Below the pieces are notes generated by a model that had not been told where the DNA came from, ran no database searches, and worked only from the letters and a program-made list of their open reading frames with translations. From assembly GCA_900470965.1 (NCBI GenBank), contig UCCS01000016.1:1-64000 (forward strand): a stretch of 64,000 nt of DNA, read 5' to 3'. The position numbers and the translations under genes are program-made. Position 1 is the stretch's first letter. Every line of letters starts with the position of its first letter. Source of the stretch: Hyphomicrobiales bacterium (lineage in GTDB: Bacteria; Pseudomonadota; Alphaproteobacteria; Rhizobiales; Rhizobiaceae). Positions 1 through 8,811 of this stretch are shown one piece after another.

Positions 1-530
1 ATGGCTCGCTGATCTGGAAGCCGGACTTCGACGCGGTGGAATGGCAGCACGCCCGTGCCCGCGGCTGGCACAGGTCCTTTTGCCTGCAGATGACGCGGTG
101 GCGGGCGACCGATGCCGTGCCCGGTCTGATGATGGCGCTCGATCAGGGTGGGCAATGCAACGGCGTCGCCTACAGGCTCTCGGAAGAAGACCGCATGGGG
201 CAGATCCGTCGCATGATCCGCAGGGAGATTGGCACGATCACCGACTCCTCCTTCATCCGATGGGTTCCGATCGAAACGCCACAGGGACCTTTGCGCGCCT
301 TAGTGTTCTGGGCCGGACCGAAAGGCAAGCGCGTTCTGCGCGGGCTGCCTCTGGAAAGCGTCGCCGAGGTTCTGGCCAGGGCCTGCGGGCATATGGGGTC
401 CTGTGCCGAATATCTCTATCTCACCGTCAAGCATCTCGAAGAGAAGGGCATCCGCGATCGAAATCTATGGCGGCTCCAGGCACTGGTCGCCGAGGAAATC
501 AGGCGTATTCACGGGCTTGAGGCCGCGTAG
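1..530 (+). CDS. chaC: ChaC-family gamma-glutamylcyclotransferase, 5' partial
   Basis: The frame is open from the window edge and ends with TAG at 530; the start lies upstream. The first visible codons read GSLIWKPDFDAVEW, the glycine/serine-rich nucleotide-like loop typical of ChaC-type enzymes (family motif YGSLIW). The rest has the ChaC pattern, with an RxLRGLP segment near residue 110 and a C-terminal YLYLTVKHLEEKGIRD helix. Family members cleave gamma-glutamyl peptides such as glutathione to 5-oxoproline in the cytosol. An internal ATG at 36 would remove the substrate loop and is not the start. Only the family is supported; glutathione specificity is inferred. Confidence 0.82.
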   Translation, partial: GSLIWKPDFDAVEWQHARARGWHRSFCLQMTRWRATDAVPGLMMALDQGGQCNGVAYRLSEEDRMGQIRRMIRREIGTITDSSFIRWVPIETPQGPLRALVFWAGPKGKRVLRGLPLESVAEVLARACGHMGSCAEYLYLTVKHLEEKGIRDRNLWRLQALVAEEIRRIHGLEAA

Positions 531-690
531 CTGCGCAAGACCGCTCCCCACTTCCAAAAAAGCTTCAGCGTCACCGGCGTGGTGTTTGCGCTCGATGCCT
601 TGGTTCTGAGATCCATCACCGATGAGACCCGCCTGGCGCGGGACACGAGACCACCAACGACAATCGTTATTCGAAGGAAAGCGTCAGCAG

Positions 691-1626
691 ATGAGCCACG
701 AACTGGATATCGTCGACATTCACACACATCTCTGGCCCCTCGAATGGGGTGCTGATGGCAGCAAACGCATATCCGCCGGGCTTCCCGACACTGTCCTGAA
801 GAAGATTGTCGACCCGGCTTCCCTGATTGACGAGTTTTCCTCGGCTGGTGTCTCGCTTGCTGTTTTGAGCACGACCGTCGAGAGCCTGTTCGGTATGGAG
901 AAGCCTGCCGATCCTCATGTGATCGTCGAGGTGAACGACTGGCTTGCCGGGCTCGTCAAGACCCAGCCCGACCGCCTGGCCGCACTGGCGACCATCGATC
1001 CCTTTTCCGGCGAGGTGGCCGCCCGGGAGGCAGAGAGGGCGCTCGGCGAACTTGGACTGGCCGGCCTCGTCGTCGATTCCTATCGTGATGGCAAGTTCAT
1101 CGGTGATCCGGTCGCCCGCCCTACGCTCGCCGTCGCAGCTCGTTTCGGCAAGCCGGTTTTCGTGCATCCGGTCAATGCGCCGCAAGCCGGCGTCCTTATT
1201 GCCGGTGCCGGCAAGCTCGGCAATTCGCTGGGCCGCGGGCTGATGAACGGCGTTGCCTTTCTGTCCCTGCTGGAAAACGGCGTGCTGGACGAGTTCCCGG
1301 ATCTCAACTTCGTCTTCGCAACCCTTGGCTTGGGCGCGGTCGTGCAGGCGGCGCGTGGTGGCCGCTACTCCCAACAAAACCGCGCTGCCGGGCATCGGCC
1401 GAATGTCTACTTCGACACGATGGGCGACGATCCGTCGATCATCGCCATTCTGGTGCAGTTCTTCGGCGCCGAGCGTGTTGTTGCTGGAACGGACTGGCCC
1501 ATCCTTCCCGCCCTTTCCCGGCAAACGCTGGCGCAAAACCTGGCAGCGGCAGGTCTTGACGCGCAAGCACGGTCTCTGGTTGCCGGTGGCAATGCGCGTC
1601 GGCTATTGGGCCACGTCCTTCGCTAG
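691..1626 (+). CDS. Amidohydrolase-2 family metal-dependent hydrolase/decarboxylase
   Basis: This 311-residue protein has the TIM-barrel amidohydrolase-2 (ACMSD-like) layout. The metal-binding HxH lies at the N-terminus (H11-T-H13), conserved histidines sit mid-protein (FVHPVNAP), and a late GTDWP motif supplies the usual metal or catalytic aspartate. The ATG at 691 follows GAAGGAAAG and precedes the HTHLW motif by ten residues; the in-frame codons from 622 add only unrelated sequence. Members hydrolyse or decarboxylate small carboxylic acids or lactones, and the substrate cannot be read here. It sits about 200 bases upstream of a dipeptide-type binding protein on the same strand, so it may process the imported compound. 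Confidence 0.75.
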   Translation: MSHELDIVDIHTHLWPLEWGADGSKRISAGLPDTVLKKIVDPASLIDEFSSAGVSLAVLSTTVESLFGMEKPADPHVIVEVNDWLAGLVKTQPDRLAALATIDPFSGEVAAREAERALGELGLAGLVVDSYRDGKFIGDPVARPTLAVAARFGKPVFVHPVNAPQAGVLIAGAGKLGNSLGRGLMNGVAFLSLLENGVLDEFPDLNFVFATLGLGAVVQAARGGRYSQQNRAAGHRPNVYFDTMGDDPSIIAILVQFFGAERVVAGTDWPILPALSRQTLAQNLAAAGLDAQARSLVAGGNARRLLGHVLR

Positions 1627-1827
1627 ATCCCATCTTTCACCATTGGCAACGTCGAGCGCCGTCCGCTGCCTGTTGCAGCGGACGCGATGCCTGCGCGACA
1701 AGCTTTGCTTCTCCGCCGCGATAGAAAATCTGCCTTTGCTTCGGCCGGCCGCAAAGGGATCATTCCGACAGCGGGGCATGGGGCTCCGTCAGCGCTTTCT
1801 TGAGCGTCGCCGCCTTTGGAGCCGACC

Positions 1828-3435
1828 ATGTCGATCAGCCGCCGTCAATTCAATCAGTTCCTCCTCGCAGGCGCCGCCGGCCTTGCATTTGGTGCCGCCG
1901 GTCCCCAGGTTGCCGGCGCCGCAAGCGAGACCCCAGTCAGAGGCGGCACGCTCAACTGGGCCTATTATCCCGATCCGAGCGCACTGATCGCCATCAATAC
2001 ATCCTCAGGCACCGGCCAGGCCATCGGGCCCAAGATCAACGAGGGCCTGTTCGACTTCGACTACGATCTTAATCCCATCCCGCTTCTTGCGACCGAGTGG
2101 TCGGTCAGCGAGGATCAGTTGCGCTATACGTTCAAGCTGCGCGAGGGGGTCAAATGGCATGACGGCGCCGACTTCACATCGGCCGACGTCGCCTTCACCA
2201 TTTTCCGGCTTAAGGAAGCCCATCCGCGCGGCCGGATCACCTATCAGAACGTCACGGCCGTCGAGACGCCCGATCCGCACACAGCAATCGTCGTGCTCAC
2301 CAAACCCGCGCCCTATCTCATTACGGCGCTCTCCAGTTCGGAATCGCCGATCGTTCCGAAACATGTCTACGAAACCTTCAAACCACAAGAGCAGCCCAAG
2401 CTTGCCCAGACGATCGGAACCGGCCCGTTTCTTCTGAAGGAATGGGTTCCCGGCAGCCACCTGATCTTCGAGCGCAATACGAATTACTGGGATGCGGGAA
2501 AGCCCTATCTCGATCGTGTCATCCTGCGTGTCATCCTCGATCCGTCCGCTCGCGCTGCCGCGCTCGAGACCGGCGAGATCGATATCGGCGCCAACCCAGT
2601 GCCCCTGTCGGACATCGAGCGCCTCAAGGCCAATCCCAACCTGGTCGTCGATACGACGACCTATGCCTATTCCGGACCACAGCAGCAACTGTTCTTCAAT
2701 TATGAGAACGAAATCCTGACCAAGCGCGACGTGCGCCTGGCGATCGCGCATGCCATCGATTTGCAGAAGCTTGTCGATATCGCTCTGTTCGGCTATGCGC
2801 AGGTCTCGCCGAGCCCGATCAGCACCGCCTTGCCGAAATGGTATGATCCGAGCATCAAGGCCCGTGAACCGGATCCCAAGCTCGCAGAAAAGCTGCTCGA
2901 TAAGGCGGGCTACCCGCGCGGTGCAAATGGCGTGCGCTTCAAGCTTCGTCTTGCCTACAATTCCTTCCTGCCGCCCTCTTATGCCGACTTCATCCGCCAG
3001 TCGCTTTTGGCCGTCGGCATCGATGCGGAAATTCTCAAATTCGACCTCGCGACCTTCCTGAAGACTGTCTACACCGATCGCGCCTTCGACCTCGTGATCG
3101 AATCACTGTCTAACACGTTCGATCCGACGCTCGGGGTCCAGCGCGCCTACTGGTCCAAGAATTTCAAGATCGGCCTCGTCTTCTCCAACGCCAGCCACTA
3201 TGCCAACCCCGAGGTCGACCGGCTGCTCGAAGCTGCAGCCGTCGAGCCCGACGAGGCCAAGCGCCGCGATCTCTGGTACCAGTTCCAGCGCATCATTCAC
3301 GAGGATGTCGTCTCGGTCGATCTTGTCGCCGCAGGCTCGCAAATCGTCGCCAGTAAAAAGGTGAAGAATTTCGCGCCCGGAGCGCAGGGCATCAACAACA
3401 GCTTCGGCCAGATATGGCTGAGCCCGGATGCCTGA
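1828..3435 (+). CDS. ABC transporter substrate-binding protein, peptide/nickel (SBP_bac_5) family
   Basis: A 535-residue periplasmic binding protein. The N-terminus MSISRRQFNQFLLAG is a twin-arginine-type signal followed by an Ala/Gly-rich hydrophobic stretch. Family-5 hallmarks follow: GVKWHDGADFTSADVAF near residue 105, GTGPFLLKEW near 200, and an AEKLLDKAGYPRG segment near 355. The ATG at 1828 is preceded by TTTGGAG and puts the twin-arginine motif at the right distance; a start at 1816 would add four residues. It has no adjacent permease. Three close paralogs (6926, 16741, 18375) surround the only complete transporter core at 8812-12710, which suggests shared use. The ligand is unknown; organosulfur context suggests a sulfur compound. 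Confidence 0.85.
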   Translation: MSISRRQFNQFLLAGAAGLAFGAAGPQVAGAASETPVRGGTLNWAYYPDPSALIAINTSSGTGQAIGPKINEGLFDFDYDLNPIPLLATEWSVSEDQLRYTFKLREGVKWHDGADFTSADVAFTIFRLKEAHPRGRITYQNVTAVETPDPHTAIVVLTKPAPYLITALSSSESPIVPKHVYETFKPQEQPKLAQTIGTGPFLLKEWVPGSHLIFERNTNYWDAGKPYLDRVILRVILDPSARAAALETGEIDIGANPVPLSDIERLKANPNLVVDTTTYAYSGPQQQLFFNYENEILTKRDVRLAIAHAIDLQKLVDIALFGYAQVSPSPISTALPKWYDPSIKAREPDPKLAEKLLDKAGYPRGANGVRFKLRLAYNSFLPPSYADFIRQSLLAVGIDAEILKFDLATFLKTVYTDRAFDLVIESLSNTFDPTLGVQRAYWSKNFKIGLVFSNASHYANPEVDRLLEAAAVEPDEAKRRDLWYQFQRIIHEDVVSVDLVAAGSQIVASKKVKNFAPGAQGINNSFGQIWLSPDA

Positions 3436-3450
3436 TGGCTCCGACATGAC

Positions 3451-3474
3451 CGGCCGCCCCTACGGGGACGGCCG
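3451..3474 (+). terminator. GC-rich hairpin terminator
   Basis: A CGGCCG...CGGCCG stem with internal CCC/GGG pairing and a short loop lies just after the stop of the binding-protein gene. It is followed by a T-containing run (GCCTTGTGTTATTT). It sits between convergent genes and could act in both directions. Confidence 0.6.
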
Positions 3475-3495
3475 AGCCTTGTGTTATTTCGAATT

Positions 3496-4656
3496 TCAGA
3501 TACGCCCCGCCTCCAGGCGAGCGAGGGCGTTTTTGGCGGCGATCACCCTGACCATGTGGTTCTGCGGCGCGTGCGAGCGGCCGGTGATCGCATCGCGATG
3601 CTGACGTTCGAGTCCGAAATCCCTGTTGAGCCCGGGATTACCGGCAAGATCGAGCGCCAGGCTTGTCACCGCAACCGCGTTGTCGATCACCACATGGCGC
3701 ACCGCCATGCCGTCGATCCCGACCGGCCTTCCGGCATCGACGTCTTCGCCGAGCGAACGCAGCAGCCTGGCATTCGTCGACAGGCGAACCTCGATCTCGC
3801 CGAGACCATCCTGGATGCGGGGCACGGTTGAAATCGGTGCGCCGAGGCTTGCAGGCGCATGATGCGCCGAGAAGGAGATCACCCTGTCACGCGCCGACAG
3901 CGCCACGCCGTGATAGACGGCGCCGATCAGCGAAAAGAAGAAGGCCGTCGCGTGCTCCTCCCGCCTTATCGGCTCCGAAGCGGGCTGCGCCTCGATAACG
4001 TCTTCGAGGGGGATCGCGACATCATCAAGAATGATGTCGTCACTGGCGGTCGCGTGCATGCCGGCGGCGTTCCAGGTCTTCTCGATCGTCAAACCGGGGC
4101 TGTCGGTCGGCACGAGGAAGGAGGCAAGTCGTGGCTCGGGCTCGTCGGTCAGGGCCAGAAGCGATACCCATTTGAGGATCGGAATGCCGGTCACATAGGT
4201 CTTGCGACCGGTAATCCGCCAGCTGTCGCCGACCCGCCTTGCAATCGTCTCCGGCAAGGCGCCATGGGCCGGAGAGCCGATACGCGGCTCGGCCTGGGCG
4301 GCGTTGATCAGGGCCGGGCCGAGCCGGTTGGCAAGAAGCACCCGCTCGGCGAGATGGCTCGGCCATTTTCCGAACCGCCGCAGGCTGTAGTGGCTATTGT
4401 AGTGCATGGCGAGCACCAGCGCCGTGGAGGGTTCGCCGCGGGCGATCTCGCTGATCACAGCCTGCGCATCCGCAAGCCCGCCGCCATAGCCGCCGTGCTC
4501 TGGCGCCGTCATCAAGCCGAGCAGGCCCGCCTCGTAGAGCCGGGCGAAGTTCTCGAAAGGAAATTCGCCGCTCGCGTCGAAATGATGAGCGTCTACCGCG
4601 AAATCCTTAGCAAGCCGTCGTGCTCTGTCGATGGGGTCGATCGTTTCCTGCAGCAT
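3496..4656 (-). CDS. Acyl-CoA dehydrogenase-fold flavoprotein
   Basis: A 386-residue protein with the acyl-CoA dehydrogenase architecture: N-terminal helical domain (MTAPEHGGYGG near residue 53), middle beta domain (GRKTYVTG near 155, then WNAAGMHATASDDI near 200) and C-terminal helical bundle. Start ATG at 4656 follows AGGAGAT. It is the last gene of a minus-strand operon: binding protein, flavin monooxygenase, DszB-like lyase, then this gene, with gaps of 12-27 bases. In such sulfur clusters this fold usually acts as an FMNH2-dependent oxygenase (DszC/SfnB type) or an acyl-CoA dehydrogenase. It lacks the DWDGIGQRxTGSG motif seen in the other three paralogs, so its exact chemistry is open. 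Confidence 0.78.
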   Translation of the reverse strand: MLQETIDPIDRARRLAKDFAVDAHHFDASGEFPFENFARLYEAGLLGLMTAPEHGGYGGGLADAQAVISEIARGEPSTALVLAMHYNSHYSLRRFGKWPSHLAERVLLANRLGPALINAAQAEPRIGSPAHGALPETIARRVGDSWRITGRKTYVTGIPILKWVSLLALTDEPEPRLASFLVPTDSPGLTIEKTWNAAGMHATASDDIILDDVAIPLEDVIEAQPASEPIRREEHATAFFFSLIGAVYHGVALSARDRVISFSAHHAPASLGAPISTVPRIQDGLGEIEVRLSTNARLLRSLGEDVDAGRPVGIDGMAVRHVVIDNAVAVTSLALDLAGNPGLNRDFGLERQHRDAITGRSHAPQNHMVRVIAAKNALARLEAGRI

Positions 4657-4668
4657 GCTTATCTCCTG

Positions 4669-5706
4669 TCAGGCGACAGCGCGGGCATCAAAGCCGTCGA
4701 TATGACGGCGGTCGACCCAATCGGCGATATCGAAGTCGGCAGCGAGGAAACCAAAGTCGCGCAGGAAATCCTTGTAGTGGCCGACCGCTTCGACCAACCC
4801 GGGCTCCAGACCGAGGCCGAGATGGCGGTGGATCTCCGCCCCGTTTGCCGCCAGTACCTGCTCCTCGGTGGCGCCTGCCTCGCGCGCAACGAAGCGGCGG
4901 GTTTCGTCGGGATGGGCTTCGGCCCAGTCGGACGCCTTGTAGATCGCCTCCAGGAGCCGGTAGACGAGATCGGGTCGCTCGTCCGCAAGCAGTTCGTCCA
5001 CAGTGAGGACGCGCGGCGAACCGGAATTGATGCGGATCTTCGGGTCAGGGTGAAAACCGAATTCAACGACCTGAACGGCACCGATCAGATTGGCGACGCT
5101 GATGCCGGCCGTTCCCTTCACATAGATCGCATCCACCTCAGCACGGAGGAGGGCTGCGATCTCCTCGCCATAGGCTTGACGACGCTTTAGACCGAATAGC
5201 GATGGTCCCTCCTGGGTGGCAAGCACGGAATCGGCAAGTGCGATGTCGATGATCTCCACATCGCCAAGCGCAAGACCTTCGAGTGAAAGGGCCGACTGCA
5301 GACCTTTCAAGGCCGTGGCGCGCATGAAGTCGACGATACCTTCCGGCCGGCGGGCAATGCCGAAACGACGCCCCTTCAGGTCCTTGGTGTGTTTGATCCC
5401 GGTCTGGGGCAGGGTGATGATCGCTTGAAACTCGTCGGTCCAGGTGATGCCGACGAGCCGGGTCTTGCGGCCTTCCGAGCGGGCGCGGATTGGCGGCACA
5501 TTGCCGCCATGGCGGAAGGACCAGTCCAGCGTATGGTTGAAATGGCTCTGGCGGATGGCGCGGTCCGGCGAGTCGATGATCGAGTTAAGTGTCACACCTT
5601 CCTTGCGGAAGCCTTCCTCCAGGTAGCCGAGTTGGGCGGCAAGGCCAACCGGTGTCGGCACCGGGCAGCGCGTGTACCAGATTTCGGAAATGGCATTGCT
5701 GGTCAT
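4669..5706 (-). CDS. DszB-like sulfinate desulfinase (SsuA/NMT1-like fold)
   Basis: A 345-residue protein without a signal peptide, although its fold family is mostly periplasmic sulfonate-binding proteins. It matches the pattern I recall for 2'-hydroxybiphenyl-2-sulfinate desulfinase: YTRCPVP near the N-terminus, HFNHTLDWSFRHGGNVPP, then RLVGITWTDEFQAI. The DszB catalytic residues Cys27, His60 and Arg70 correspond to C14, H55 and R65 here, with the ten-residue His-Arg spacing preserved. The predicted reaction is cleavage of an aryl or alkyl sulfinate to sulfite in the cytoplasm. ATG 5706 follows AAGGGA. Neighbours are a flavin monooxygenase (13 bases upstream) and an acyl-CoA-dehydrogenase-fold protein (12 bases downstream). 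The alternative is a cytosolic SsuA-like orphan. Confidence 0.72.
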   Translation of the reverse strand: MTSNAISEIWYTRCPVPTPVGLAAQLGYLEEGFRKEGVTLNSIIDSPDRAIRQSHFNHTLDWSFRHGGNVPPIRARSEGRKTRLVGITWTDEFQAIITLPQTGIKHTKDLKGRRFGIARRPEGIVDFMRATALKGLQSALSLEGLALGDVEIIDIALADSVLATQEGPSLFGLKRRQAYGEEIAALLRAEVDAIYVKGTAGISVANLIGAVQVVEFGFHPDPKIRINSGSPRVLTVDELLADERPDLVYRLLEAIYKASDWAEAHPDETRRFVAREAGATEEQVLAANGAEIHRHLGLGLEPGLVEAVGHYKDFLRDFGFLAADFDIADWVDRRHIDGFDARAVA

Positions 5707-5719
5707 GGTTGTCCCTTTC

Positions 5720-6898
5720 TCAGTGGCGCAGGCCGGCCTGCTTCATCAGCGGCAGCACGTCGCTGCCGAAGAATTCGAGGTCGTCACGGAAATCGAAGAA
5801 GCTGAGCTGCAGACCGTCGACGCCGGCTGCCTTCAATTTCAGAAACTGGTCGACCACGCTTTCAGGCGAGCCGATGACGCGGATATTGCCGCCGACGAAG
5901 CGGTAGGGATCCTGGGGATCGCGGCCTTTCCAGGCCTGGGCGTCGGAGTTTAGCGACGAAAACCCCTGCGGCGAGCGCTGGTCGCCATGGGCGACGATCC
6001 TGTCGGCAAGCTCCCAGGCCTCTTTTTCTGTCGGCCGGCAGATGACCATCGGATTGAGCAGCGTGCGCACCGTGCGTCCGACATCCTTGGCCGCATCCTT
6101 GACCCTCTTGGTATGGGCGGGCAGCGACTGTAGCGCGCTGTCGATATCGGCCCCCGTCGGGCTGGTGATGAAGACGATGTCCGAATAGCGGGCCGCAAAG
6201 GCGATGCCGGCATCCGAACCCGTGGCATTGACGAGGATCGGTCGGCCGAAATTGGGCTTCGGCGTCACGAAGCCGCCGCCGAGTTTCCAGCTGCTTTCGC
6301 CCTCGAAGGAATAGTTCTCCGTGTCGGTCCAGAGGCGCTGCACGACCTCGAGGAATTCGGCCGCCAGCTCGTAACGCCTGTCATGTTCGATGCGCGGCCA
6401 GCCGAACATTTCGTGCTCGACCGCGCGGTGGCCGGTCACGACATTGATGCCCCAACGGCCGCCGGTGATGTGGTCGAGTGTGGCGCCGAATTTGGCAAGA
6501 TGCAGCGGATGCCAGGGACCGTAGAGAACATGCATGGTGGAGATCAGCATGATTTTCTTCGTGAGCCCGGCAAGGGCTGCGGTTGATACGAAACTGTCGA
6601 GGGCCTGGCCGTTGAAGACGCCGCCATAGCCGCCCTTCGGCAGCCATTGCGACAGGGCGAAGACGAGATCGAAGCCGAGTTCCTCGGCCCTTAACGTGAG
6701 CGCCTTATTGTAGTCGAAGCGCCAGTCGGTCGACCGCTCAAGGGTCGATTGCGTCCAGCCACCGGCCTGGATCGGCAGGAAAAGGCCGAGCAGTACCGGC
6801 TGTTTGAGCGCCTGCGAGAGCGGGCTTTCGGCAAAATCGGTGGGGGCGGAAAATTTCGGCAGGCCGACGATGGAGCCGGGAGGATGTTGGATGGACAT
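5720..6898 (-). CDS. LLM-class FMN-dependent monooxygenase (SfnG/SsuD-like)
   Basis: A 392-residue bacterial-luciferase-fold protein. Visible signatures are WRFDYNKALTLRAEELGFD near residue 60, an ATLDHITGGRWGINVVTG motif near 140, IEHDRRYE near 165 and an ESVVDQF near the C-terminus. The order and wording resemble SfnG (dimethylsulfone monooxygenase) and RutA more than DszA. Such enzymes use FMNH2 and oxygen to oxidise sulfones or sulfonates. It lies between a binding protein (27 bases upstream) and the DszB-like lyase (13 bases downstream), which suggests it makes the sulfinate that the lyase consumes. No flavin reductase is in the same operon. Confidence 0.8.
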   Translation of the reverse strand: MSIQHPPGSIVGLPKFSAPTDFAESPLSQALKQPVLLGLFLPIQAGGWTQSTLERSTDWRFDYNKALTLRAEELGFDLVFALSQWLPKGGYGGVFNGQALDSFVSTAALAGLTKKIMLISTMHVLYGPWHPLHLAKFGATLDHITGGRWGINVVTGHRAVEHEMFGWPRIEHDRRYELAAEFLEVVQRLWTDTENYSFEGESSWKLGGGFVTPKPNFGRPILVNATGSDAGIAFAARYSDIVFITSPTGADIDSALQSLPAHTKRVKDAAKDVGRTVRTLLNPMVICRPTEKEAWELADRIVAHGDQRSPQGFSSLNSDAQAWKGRDPQDPYRFVGGNIRVIGSPESVVDQFLKLKAAGVDGLQLSFFDFRDDLEFFGSDVLPLMKQAGLRH

Positions 6899-6925
6899 GA
6901 CGGATCTGTTTCTCTTTCTGCCTGC

Positions 6926-8530
6926 CTAGGCTGCCACCACATAGGCGTAGGCGAGGCTGCCCGAAACGCCTTCGCCACCGACCGTGTGGTCGGCGATGCG
7001 CTTGTTGTAGATGGTCAGCTCCGGCTGGCTGGCTATGTCGATCGCCGGTAGGTCCTCGACGAGAATTTGTTGGATCTCGCGCCACTGATCGACACGTTTT
7101 TTCGCATCGACCTCGATCGCCGCAGCCTCCAAAAGCGCATCGACCTTAGGATTGCTGTAGGCGGAGCCGTTGGAGAAGGGCACGCCCGGCTTGAAGTTCT
7201 TGCTCCAGTAGAGACGTTGGACGCCGACGGTCGGATCGAAGAGGTTGCTCATGCCCTCGAAGGCGAAATCGAAATCGCGGTCGGTATAGATGCGTTTGGT
7301 ATAGGTGGCGAAGTCCTGGCTGCGGACGGTCGCATCGACACCGACCTTGGCGAGCGCCTGGCGGATATATTCCGAACCGCGCGGATAGGTTTCTCCGCTC
7401 GGCACATAGTCGAGATTGATGCGGATGCGCACGCCGTCGCTGCCACGCGGATAGCCGGCCTCGTCGAGCAGCTTTTCGGCGGCAGCAAGATCGATCGGAT
7501 AGGTCTTCAGATCGCCATCATACCATTTGGCAAGATTGGGATTGATCGGACCGGGAATGGCCGCGCCATAGCCGTAGTTGATGGTGTTGAGGATCACCTT
7601 GCGGTCGATCACATGGGCGAAGGCCTGGCGGACGCGAATGTCCTTGAAGAAGGGACGTTCGAGGTTGAACTCGATGCGGCTGACGCCGTTCGCATACTGA
7701 TAGCCGCGCTGCTCGAAGGCGATACCGGGGACCTCCTTCAGACGTTCAAGGTCGCTGAGAGGAACGGGCGTCGAGGGCGCAAGATCGATTTCGCCGGTTT
7801 CGATCGCGATGGAGCGTGCCGCTGCATCGGGAATGAAGCGGACGATGAGCTGGTCGAGATAGGGACGCGGTTGATCCCAGTATTCAGGATTGCGCTCATA
7901 GACGAGGTGGCTGCCGCGAACCCATTCCTTGAACTTGAAGGGGCCGGTTCCGATCGGTGCAAGGTTGGCCGGGTTTTCCGTGACCTTCGTTCCTTCATAG
8001 ATATGGCGCGGAACGATCGGCGTCTCGGAGGAGGCAAGCGCAGTGATGAGGTAGGGAGCCGGCTTGGAGAGTTTCAGGATCGCAGTCAGCGGATCCGGCG
8101 TTTCGACGTCGACGAGGTTGAGGAACGTGTTGCGGCCACGCGGATGAACCTCCTTCAGCGTCTTGATCGAGAAAGCGACGTCGGCCGATGTGAAGGTCTG
8201 GCCGTCATGCCATTTTACGCTCTCGCGCAGGTGGAACGTGTAGGCCAGCCCATCCGGGCTCACCGACCATTCCTTGGCCAGGAGCGGCTGCGGGTTCAGC
8301 TCGAAATCATAGGTCAGAAGGCCTTCGATCACCTTCGGCGAGACGTAGACGGAATTGAAGGCAGTGTTAGCAATCGTCGTCAGCACCGGCGGCTCGGCCG
8401 ACAGGAGCAGCGTCGCTGTGCCGCCACGCACAGGGGCCGCAAAGGCCGGCAGGCGTGTCGCCGACGCCACGGTGAGCGCAACGGAAGCAAGAAGGAAATT
8501 GCGGCGTGTCGGGGCAGGAAATGCTGGCAT
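6926..8530 (-). CDS. ABC transporter substrate-binding protein, SBP_bac_5 family
   Basis: A 534-residue binding protein. The start at 8530 follows GAGGGAC, and the N-terminus MPAFPAPTRRNFLLAS is a Tat-like signal. A start at 8590 would push the RR motif about 30 residues in. Family-5 motifs are present: ESVKWHDGQTFTSADVAF, GTGPFKFKEWVRGSH and LLDEAGYPRGSDG. It opens the minus-strand operon with the SfnG-like oxygenase, the DszB-like lyase and the acyl-CoA-dehydrogenase-fold protein. This ties one binding protein directly to an oxidative sulfur-release route. It is a close paralog of the proteins at 1828, 16741 and 18375. Confidence 0.86.
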   Translation of the reverse strand: MPAFPAPTRRNFLLASVALTVASATRLPAFAAPVRGGTATLLLSAEPPVLTTIANTAFNSVYVSPKVIEGLLTYDFELNPQPLLAKEWSVSPDGLAYTFHLRESVKWHDGQTFTSADVAFSIKTLKEVHPRGRNTFLNLVDVETPDPLTAILKLSKPAPYLITALASSETPIVPRHIYEGTKVTENPANLAPIGTGPFKFKEWVRGSHLVYERNPEYWDQPRPYLDQLIVRFIPDAAARSIAIETGEIDLAPSTPVPLSDLERLKEVPGIAFEQRGYQYANGVSRIEFNLERPFFKDIRVRQAFAHVIDRKVILNTINYGYGAAIPGPINPNLAKWYDGDLKTYPIDLAAAEKLLDEAGYPRGSDGVRIRINLDYVPSGETYPRGSEYIRQALAKVGVDATVRSQDFATYTKRIYTDRDFDFAFEGMSNLFDPTVGVQRLYWSKNFKPGVPFSNGSAYSNPKVDALLEAAAIEVDAKKRVDQWREIQQILVEDLPAIDIASQPELTIYNKRIADHTVGGEGVSGSLAYAYVVAA

Positions 8531-8811
8531 GGTCGGTCCCTCAATGATTGTGCGTGCCCGTTGCCAGGCGTCCTGGGTTCGCCTTTCCATACTTCGGCGC
8601 CGCAGTAGAGTTTTTTACCCAATTCCGGAGCTGCTTCGGTAGGAAATTCTTATGTAAATCTTAGTGACGTTAAATAATTTCAAAAGACTTCGATATTCGA
8701 TCTCTTCTTGGAATTATTTACTAATATGGATTTGACAAAACCCACAGATTTAGTCAACTACTATCTCAACGCAGCACGATGAATTCTTCCGGCGACGCGA
8801 GGTGGAAATCC
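8531..8811. promoter_or_regulatory. Divergent promoter region between sulfur operon and transporter operon
   Basis: No gene seen. The segment from about 8630 to 8770 is clearly AT-richer than its surroundings and contains a TTGACA hexamer near 8733 facing the permease operon. Both divergent operons most likely start here. I could not identify a regulator-specific operator. Confidence 0.5.

Noticed and set aside
4669..5706. Periplasmic sulfonate-binding protein SsuA
   Set aside because: There is no signal peptide, no adjacent SsuBC genes, and the catalytic Cys/His/Arg pattern of DszB is present.
7067..8608. 513-codon plus-strand open frame
   Set aside because: It is antisense to the binding-protein gene 6926-8530, whose signal peptide and SBP motifs are convincing.
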